From positions 1 through 64,000 of the forward strand of contig JADJWF010000005.1 in the NCBI GenBank assembly GCA_016716505.1: a stretch of DNA of 64,000 nucleotides. The letters run 5' to 3'. Of the stretch, positions 58,553 through 64,000 are shown piece by piece. Within the stretch, counting starts at the first letter, position 1. Every line of letters begins with the position of its first letter. The position numbers and the translations under genes were made by a program. The notes beneath the pieces were generated by a model. It made no database searches and was not told the origin of the DNA. It saw only the letters and a program-made list of their open reading frames with translations. The stretch is from Verrucomicrobiota bacterium. GTDB lineage: Bacteria; Verrucomicrobiota; Verrucomicrobiia; Limisphaerales; J093.

Positions 58553-59084
58553 CCGTTCGCTCCTTTCCGTCGTCCGGCCCGGCCGTCTCCTCCAGCGGCT
58601 GCTCCAACGGCGAGCTGTAGCGCCGCTCCTCCTCGGCCACCAGCGCGCGCAAGCCCTGGGTGGACTGGGCCAGCACGAAAATCAGTTTGCACGCGATGCC
58701 GACCACCAACAGGTACACGCCCAGATCGAACAACAGCGGCGTGCCCACGTGGACGTCGCCCAACAGCGGCACACCGTGCAGGTGGGTGTGGAAGTGTTCG
58801 AGGAACGGGCGGCCCGCCAGCAGCGGCGCGGCCCCCGTCAGCGCCGCCACCAGCAACCCGGCCGCGGCCAGCCGCACGGGATCAAAGCGGAGGATGCGCG
58901 GCATGGCGGCGACGCCCAGCGCCAGGCTCAGCAGAATCAGCGAGCTGGCCGAGGCGAGGCCGGCAATGAAACCGCCACCCGGCCAGTTGTGCCCCCGCAA
59001 CAGCAGATAGAGCGCGACCATGTTCACCAGGAAGAACACCACGCGAACGAGCCGCTCGAAGATGTAGGACTGGGGCCCCATCAT
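58542..59084 (-). CDS. mnhB: Na+/H+ antiporter subunit B
   Basis: A 180-residue subunit with four helices; LLRGHNWPGGGFIAGLASASSLILLSLALG is the MnhB signature. The tail is hydrophilic (EEERRYSSPLEQPLEE). Its start overlaps the mnhA stop by 4 bp. Confidence 0.93.
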   Translation of the reverse strand: MMGPQSYIFERLVRVVFFLVNMVALYLLLRGHNWPGGGFIAGLASASSLILLSLALGVAAMPRILRFDPVRLAAAGLLVAALTGAAPLLAGRPFLEHFHTHLHGVPLLGDVHVGTPLLFDLGVYLLVVGIACKLIFVLAQSTQGLRALVAEEERRYSSPLEQPLEETAGPDDGKERTDAD

Positions 59085-61504
59085 TGTTTCCCCTCCTCCG
59101 GGTGGTGCAGCCCCATGCCCGCGGGCCCGAGCGGTCCCTGCCGATATTCCTCCGGCGTGCGCTTGTAGCGCATCAGCAGGCCGAGCGCGCCCAACGTGGC
59201 GATGAGCAGCACGGTGATTTCGCCCAGCGTGTCGAAGCCGCGGAAGTCCACGAGGATGGTGTTCACCGTGTTCGTCCCTTCTGCGAGCGCTTCAGTGTGG
59301 GCGGGGAACCAGTCGCCAATCCGCCCGGCTGCCGGCCGCGCGTTCATCCACAAGACCAGGGTCGTCATCAGTCCGCCAACCCCCACCGCCAGCGACAGAT
59401 TCAGGGCGCGCCGCAGTGGAGGCGGACGCCAGGTGTGTTCGCCGCGTTCGGCCGAGCGCGGGAACCGACCCAACAGGACGAGCACGAGGATCAGCGTCAC
59501 CACCTCCACCAAAATCTGGGTCAGCGCGAGGTCAGGCGCCCGGTACAACACGAAGTAGAACGTCGTGAGGAACCCTGCGATCGAAAGCGAGATGAGCTGG
59601 GTGGTCCACTGTTTCAGGAGCACCGCACCGACGACCGCGAGCGAGATGAGGGCGGCCGCGAAGGCCCGGAGCCAGTCCCCGTTTTCGCCGGTCGCCGTCG
59701 CCAGCCAGTCGAACACCCGCCACTCCATCGCCAGCGCCCGGGCGGTCCAACCGCCCACCACGACCAGCGTGAACACGAGAATCAAAGGCAGGTAGCTCAC
59801 CGGCCGGTCGGCCTGAAGCACGCGGGTCAACCACTTGGTGAACTTCGAGAACATCCGCACACCCGCCTCGAAAAAGGCGTCGAACCGCAGCGCCGGGGAA
59901 ATCCGCGCCCAGCGCCATTGCGTTCGCTGGCCCCACACGTAAAGCCCCGCCCCCGCCAGCAACACGCCAGTGCTGACCGCCAGCTCAAGCGTCACCCCAT
60001 GCCAGAGCGCGAGGTGGTCGGACGGATGATGCAGGCCGGCAACCGACAACGCGTGCAGCGGGGGATCCAGCAGCATGGGCGCCAGACCGAACACCACCGC
60101 GGCGGTCGCCAGCAGCACGGCGGGTAGTTGCAAGGCCAGCGGGGGCGCGTGGAAATGTTCTTTGACGGCCGGTGGCTCCGGCCCGAGGAACACGTTGGTG
60201 AAGAAGCGGGCCGCAAACGCGACCTTGACCACGGACGTTACGAGCACGCAGCCGGCCGCGTAGGCGCCCAGGGTGCCGTGCGGCCGCATCGCCTCGAAGA
60301 TTTCCTTGAGCATCATTTCCTTGCTCAGGAACCCGGTCGTGCCGATGACGCCCGCCATGGTCGCTGCCGCCACCGCGCAGGCCGCGCCCAGCCAGGGCAG
60401 CCGGCGCCACAGGCCGCCGAGCTGGCGGATGTCCTGAATGCCCGTGCTGTGGATGACCACGCCCGCGATCATGAACAGGCCGCCCTTGTAGAAGACGTGG
60501 TTGAGGATGTGGAGGTAGTCGTACTCGACGCCGCGCGCCGGCCCCAGGCCGTAGTAACCGATCAGGTAGCCGAGCTGGCTCACGGTCGAGAAAGCGAGAA
60601 TCGCCTTGAGGTCATGCGATTGCAGCGCCAGTACCGCGCCGAGAACCATCGTGCCAAAAGCCACCCACGAGAGCAGCGGCGCCCAGAGTTCGTATTCGTT
60701 GAAGAGCGGGAACAACCGCGCGCAGAGAAACACGCCCAGCTTCACCATCGTGGCCGAGTGCAGGTAGGCGGACACCGGCGTGGGCGCGGCCATCGCGTTC
60801 GGCAGCCAGAAATGGAACGGGAACTGCGCGGACTTGCCGAAGGCCCCCAGCAGCATCAACAGCATCGCCGCGGTCAGCCAGCCGCGATGCTCACCGACCG
60901 GCAAGCCCTCGCGCAGCAGGACGCTCAGGTCGAAGGAGCCGCCCACCTGGCGGACCATCAGCACGCCGGCCAGCAGCAGCAGTCCCGTGAAACCGGTGAT
61001 GAGCAGCGCCTGGCGTGCGCCCACCCGCGACGATTCCTCCTCATGCAGGAAGCCGATGAGGAGGAAGGAGGTGATGCCTGTGAGCTCCCAGAAGACAAAC
61101 AGGAGCATCAAATTGTTCGCCAGCACGGTCCCCAGCATCGCCGCCATGAACAGCGTGAGGTAGGCGTAGAACCGGCCGTGGTGCTCGTAATGGTCGTCGA
61201 GGTAGAAGTTGGCGTACCAGAAAACCAGCACCCCCATGCCGCTCACCACGAGGGCGAAAAAGAGCGACAACCCGTCCAGCAGGAACGAGAGGTTGATGCC
61301 CAGCGATGGAATCCACGGAAACTCGATGACACGCGAGCCGGGGAGACCGACTTCCCTCGCCAGCCAGAGCAGAGCGGCGGTGGCGAGCACGGGCGCGCCG
61401 AAGGCGACCCAACCCACCCGCCGGCCGAACACCCGCCCCAAGGGACCCAGCAGTGGCCCCAGCAGCAACGGCAGGCCAAGGGCGATGAACAGGGCGAGAG
61501 TCAC
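59081..61504 (-). CDS. mnhA: Na+/H+ antiporter subunit A
   Basis: An 807-residue NuoL-like subunit, the largest of the complex and similar in length to MrpA of Bacillus. Conserved parts include LLFVFWELTGITSFLLIGF with the proton-path Glu, LGAFGKSAQFPFHFWLPNAMAAPTPVSAYLHSATMVKLGVFL with the essential Lys, and STVSQLGYLIGYYGLG. The C-terminal about 230 residues hold the MrpA-specific extension (ISIAGFLTTFYFVLYRAPDLALTQILVEVVT). It starts with GTG 16 bp after the exchanger gene, so all eight genes form one unit. Confidence 0.95.
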   Translation of the reverse strand: MTLALFIALGLPLLLGPLLGPLGRVFGRRVGWVAFGAPVLATAALLWLAREVGLPGSRVIEFPWIPSLGINLSFLLDGLSLFFALVVSGMGVLVFWYANFYLDDHYEHHGRFYAYLTLFMAAMLGTVLANNLMLLFVFWELTGITSFLLIGFLHEEESSRVGARQALLITGFTGLLLLAGVLMVRQVGGSFDLSVLLREGLPVGEHRGWLTAAMLLMLLGAFGKSAQFPFHFWLPNAMAAPTPVSAYLHSATMVKLGVFLCARLFPLFNEYELWAPLLSWVAFGTMVLGAVLALQSHDLKAILAFSTVSQLGYLIGYYGLGPARGVEYDYLHILNHVFYKGGLFMIAGVVIHSTGIQDIRQLGGLWRRLPWLGAACAVAAATMAGVIGTTGFLSKEMMLKEIFEAMRPHGTLGAYAAGCVLVTSVVKVAFAARFFTNVFLGPEPPAVKEHFHAPPLALQLPAVLLATAAVVFGLAPMLLDPPLHALSVAGLHHPSDHLALWHGVTLELAVSTGVLLAGAGLYVWGQRTQWRWARISPALRFDAFFEAGVRMFSKFTKWLTRVLQADRPVSYLPLILVFTLVVVGGWTARALAMEWRVFDWLATATGENGDWLRAFAAALISLAVVGAVLLKQWTTQLISLSIAGFLTTFYFVLYRAPDLALTQILVEVVTLILVLVLLGRFPRSAERGEHTWRPPPLRRALNLSLAVGVGGLMTTLVLWMNARPAAGRIGDWFPAHTEALAEGTNTVNTILVDFRGFDTLGEITVLLIATLGALGLLMRYKRTPEEYRQGPLGPAGMGLHHPEEGKQ

Positions 61505-61520
61505 GGTGCGTTGTCGGGGT

Positions 61521-62468
61521 TCACTTCGGCCAGAGCACGGCGAGATAGGCGCCGTAGCCTCCCAGCAAGGCGGCGCCTTCCCACCGCCGGACGATCAGAC
61601 CGCTCCAGAGAATCGGCAGCAGAGCCACGGCGAAGAGGGTCATCGCCCAGAAATCTATTGGCCGGATCCCTGGGGCGTGGAGCGGTGCCAGCAGACCGCT
61701 GACCCCCAGGATGCCCAGGAGGTTGTACACGTTCGATCCCACCACATTGCCCACGGCGATGTCGGGTTGCTTCTTCATGGCTGCGACGACCGAGGTGGCG
61801 AGTTCCGGCATGCTGGTGCCAGCCGCCACGATCGTCAGGCCGATCACGGCCTCGCTGACGCCCCAGCCGCGGGCCAGCGCGGTGGCGCTGTCCACCAGCA
61901 GGCGTGAGCCGATGGCCAGGATGGCGAACCCCCCCGCGATCAACCCCACGTCCAGCGTCCAGTGACGGCTGGTGGGCGGCATGGCCTCCCGGAACTCTGC
62001 GTCCACCTGGGCATCGGCTTGCTTCCGGGCGAAGTAGAGGTTTCCCGCCGTGTACAGCACGACGCCGCTGAATAACAACGCCGCCTCCCACCGGCTGATG
62101 GTCGCGTCTCGGAAGAAGACGAGGAACAGAAACGTCACCCCGATCATCACCGGCGTGTCGAGTTTGATCAGTTGGAACTGCACCTTCATCGGATGGATCA
62201 GCGCGGCAAGGCCGAGAATGACGCCGACGTTGAAGATGTTGGAGCCGACGACGTTGCCCAGCGCGATGTCTCCCCGGCCGAGCAAGGCGGCCTTCGCGCT
62301 GACGATCAACTCCGGCATGCTGGTGCCGTACGCCACGATGGTCAGTCCGACCACCAGCGGTGGCAGCCCCAAGCGAAGCGCCACGGACGCACCACCGCGC
62401 ACCAGCCAGGACGCTCCCCAAAAGAGAAGGCCCAGGCTGAGCACGACCATGAGCAGGTTAAGAGTCAT
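61521..62468 (-). CDS. CaCA-family Na+/Ca2+ (YrbG-like) exchanger
   Basis: A 315-residue, ten-helix cation exchanger. The two inverted alpha repeats are easily read: AYGTSMPELIVSAKAALLGRGDIALGN and VVGSNIFN in the first half, AAGTSMPELATSVVAAMKKQPDIAVGN and VVGSNVYN in the second, with the ion-binding Glu in SMPEL of each. Such proteins move Ca2+ out in exchange for Na+ or H+. The long frame upstream is antisense; the ATG at 62468 gives MTLNLLMVVLSLG. It opens the mnh operon, so calcium and sodium efflux are expressed together. Confidence 0.93.
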   Translation of the reverse strand: MTLNLLMVVLSLGLLFWGASWLVRGGASVALRLGLPPLVVGLTIVAYGTSMPELIVSAKAALLGRGDIALGNVVGSNIFNVGVILGLAALIHPMKVQFQLIKLDTPVMIGVTFLFLVFFRDATISRWEAALLFSGVVLYTAGNLYFARKQADAQVDAEFREAMPPTSRHWTLDVGLIAGGFAILAIGSRLLVDSATALARGWGVSEAVIGLTIVAAGTSMPELATSVVAAMKKQPDIAVGNVVGSNVYNLLGILGVSGLLAPLHAPGIRPIDFWAMTLFAVALLPILWSGLIVRRWEGAALLGGYGAYLAVLWPK

Positions 62469-62616
62469 CCGTGGGTGCACATTCCGTCCTCCAGTCCCGG
62501 CCGACCGGACGACCGGAGTCATGAGCCGCGAACAGTACCGGCAAACCTGCCGGGCGCAAGACGACCCGGACGACTCGCGCCTCGACTTTCCCCCGCCGCG
62601 TTCGAACATGCGCGCG

Positions 62617-63738
62617 ATGCGGTTGCTGGACCGATATCTGTTGCGCGAATTGCTGATTCCCCTGGCGTACTGTCTTGGCGGGTTTCTCGTCTCCTGGATC
62701 ACCTTTGACCTCATCAACGAACTCGCCACCTTCCAGCGTCGCCAGCTTCTGCCGCGCGACATCGCCGAGTACTACCTGGTCAAAGCGCCGGAATTGCTCG
62801 TGACGATCATGCCGGTGGCCCTGCTGCTGGCCCTCCTGTACGCGCTCACGAATCACGCCCGCCACCACGAGATCACCGCGATTCGCGCGGCCGGCGTCAG
62901 CCTGTGGCGGGCGTGCGCGGTGTACCTGGGAGTGGGCGCGGCGTTCAGCGTCGTCCTGCTGATGCTGAACGAGTGGCTCGTGCCGGACGCGAATGAGGCG
63001 GCGAACTTGGTCCTCGCCCGGCGCGATCCGGCGACCGCCGGCGGGCCGGGGCCGGAGTGGAAGCTCAACCTGGCCTTCAGCAATGAACCCGAACGCCGCC
63101 AGTGGATCATCGGCGCCTTTCACCGGGAAACCGGGGAAATGCGCGGCCCGAACTTCTGGTGGACCCTGCCGGATGGCAGCCGTCGCCAGCTTTCGGCGGC
63201 GCGGGGCGTCTATCGCCGTGGCCAGTGGGAGTTCGAAGAGGTCCGCGAATTCTTCTACACCAACAACGTGGCTCTGCCCATCGAGGTGCGCACCAACCGC
63301 GTGTTGGCGCTGTCCGAACTCACCGAGACACCGGAACAAATCCGCAGCGAAATCAAGTTCTCCGAGCTGAGCAACGTCTCCGCCGCCAAGCGCCCCCGAC
63401 TGTCCCTGCGGGAAATCCGCGACTACCAGCGCCTCCACCCGGCGCTGCCGGCCCGCGAAGCCGCCAAACTGGAGACCCAGTTCCACGGGCGCCTGGCCGA
63501 GCCGTGGACCTGCCTGGTGGTGGTGTTGATCGCGATTCCCTTCGGCGCTCCCTCCGGCCGGCGGAACGTTTTCGTGGGCGTGGCGGCGAGCATCTTCATT
63601 GCCTTCACGTACGTATTGATCCTCCAGTTTTCCATGGCGGCCGGCACCGGCAATTATCTGCCGGGCTGGCTGGCGGCCTGGCTGCCGAATGCCGTCTTTG
63701 CCAGCGTCGGGGCCGGTCTCATCCAACGCGTCCGCTGA
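62617..63738 (+). CDS. LptF/LptG-family permease (YjgP/YjgQ)
   Basis: A 373-residue protein with N-terminal helices in RLLDRYLLRELLIPLAYCLGGFLVSWITFDL, a periplasmic jellyroll-type domain (about 115-260) and C-terminal helices (EPWTCLVVVLIAIPFGAPSGRRNVFVGVAAS). LptF and LptG form the inner-membrane channel pulling lipopolysaccharide from the membrane with the LptB ATPase. Only one of the two is here, so which one is uncertain. An ATG three codons upstream (62608) also fits. It is divergent from the exchanger gene. Confidence 0.88.
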   Translation: MRLLDRYLLRELLIPLAYCLGGFLVSWITFDLINELATFQRRQLLPRDIAEYYLVKAPELLVTIMPVALLLALLYALTNHARHHEITAIRAAGVSLWRACAVYLGVGAAFSVVLLMLNEWLVPDANEAANLVLARRDPATAGGPGPEWKLNLAFSNEPERRQWIIGAFHRETGEMRGPNFWWTLPDGSRRQLSAARGVYRRGQWEFEEVREFFYTNNVALPIEVRTNRVLALSELTETPEQIRSEIKFSELSNVSAAKRPRLSLREIRDYQRLHPALPAREAAKLETQFHGRLAEPWTCLVVVLIAIPFGAPSGRRNVFVGVAASIFIAFTYVLILQFSMAAGTGNYLPGWLAAWLPNAVFASVGAGLIQRVR

Positions 63739-63752
63739 GCCACCCGCTGCCG

Positions 63753-64000
63753 ATGAGCGAACCTGCGTCCCTTCCGAACGAACTGGCAAGCCTGCGCGCG
63801 AAGTGCGATCGCCTCGAGCGCCTGGCGCAGGTGAGCGGTGTGATTCACTCGACCCTCGATCCGCAGGAAGCGCTGACCCTGATCCTGCGCGAGACGGTCC
63901 GCCTGACGGGCGCCAGCAGCGGCTCCGTGGTGCTGATCAACCCCACCACCGGGTTTCTCGACATCCAGGCCTCGCACGGCCTGCCGCCCAACGCCGAGAA
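63753..64000 (+). CDS. GAF-domain sensor protein, truncated by window end
   Basis: The first 82 codons of an incomplete gene. The N-terminus is a coiled coil (LASLRAKCDRLERLAQVSGVI), followed by the start of a GAF domain: STLDPQEALTLILRETVRLTGASSGSVVLINPTTGFLDIQASHGLP. Such domains bind small ligands or chromophores in histidine kinases, diguanylate cyclases and phosphatases. The effector part is outside the window. It begins 14 bp after the permease stop and may be co-transcribed. Confidence 0.8.
   Translation, partial: MSEPASLPNELASLRAKCDRLERLAQVSGVIHSTLDPQEALTLILRETVRLTGASSGSVVLINPTTGFLDIQASHGLPPNAE

Overview
The window is about 64 kb of GC-rich bacterial chromosome. Several traits together suggest Verrucomicrobiota, probably a Pedosphaera/Limisphaera-like (Limisphaerales) lineage. 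These are two short secreted proteins with PEP-CTERM sorting tails, a prepilin-type protein with an H-X9-DG motif, many secreted polysaccharide-related proteins (GH10, DUF1080, pectate-lyase-like, GH38-like), secreted proteins ending in the phylum's typical Trp/Tyr-Arg C-terminal module, and intergenic GCCGGC hairpin repeats. The assignment is an inference from protein style; no rRNA or tRNA gene was recognised.

Layout. 0.3-10.3 kb: a Tat-exported GH10 xylanase-like enzyme, glmS, a PQQ-propeller protein, an SMP-30-like protein, a NavAb-type voltage-gated sodium channel, a DUF1080 protein, a PEP-CTERM protein and argF. 10.4-13.9 kb: two arrays of GC-rich hairpin repeats on either side of a second PEP-CTERM gene. 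The first has irregular units of about 290-340 bp; the second is a tandem array with a 103-bp period. 13.9-24.1 kb: an export locus with an RND pump and its fusion protein, an ABC-2 exporter and its own HlyD-type fusion protein on the minus strand, divergent from a TetR regulator and a TolC-type channel. The divergent promoter holds two kinds of palindrome. 24.1-30.2 kb: a thioesterase, a large PKD protein, a GH38-like protein and ispD. 30.2-36.3 kb: an ECF sigma/anti-sigma pair with a secreted protein, hisB, a type IIA topoisomerase A subunit and pheS. 36.4-44.5 kb: more secreted proteins, recA and a HEAT-repeat protein.

44.5-51.7 kb is the most distinctive region. A CarH/LitR-type MerR protein with a B12 domain is divergent from a six-gene unit: an RpoD-like sigma factor, an SDR without the catalytic Tyr, a CrtI/CrtN-type carotenoid enzyme, an acyltransferase, a family-2 glycosyltransferase and a thioredoxin-fold lipoprotein. 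The last four genes are almost fused or overlap by 4 bp. It reads as a light- and B12-controlled pathway for an acylated, glycosylated carotenoid, with a dedicated sigma factor. Phytoene or diapophytoene synthase is not in the window.

51.9-64 kb: accC-accB, a decayed ISAs1-like transposase, a PfkB kinase, a complete mnh/mrp Na+/H+ antiporter operon (A-G) led by a Na+/Ca2+-type exchanger gene, an LptF/LptG-type permease and the start of a GAF-domain protein cut by the window end. Sodium handling recurs: NavAb-like channel, Mrp complex and CaCA exchanger.
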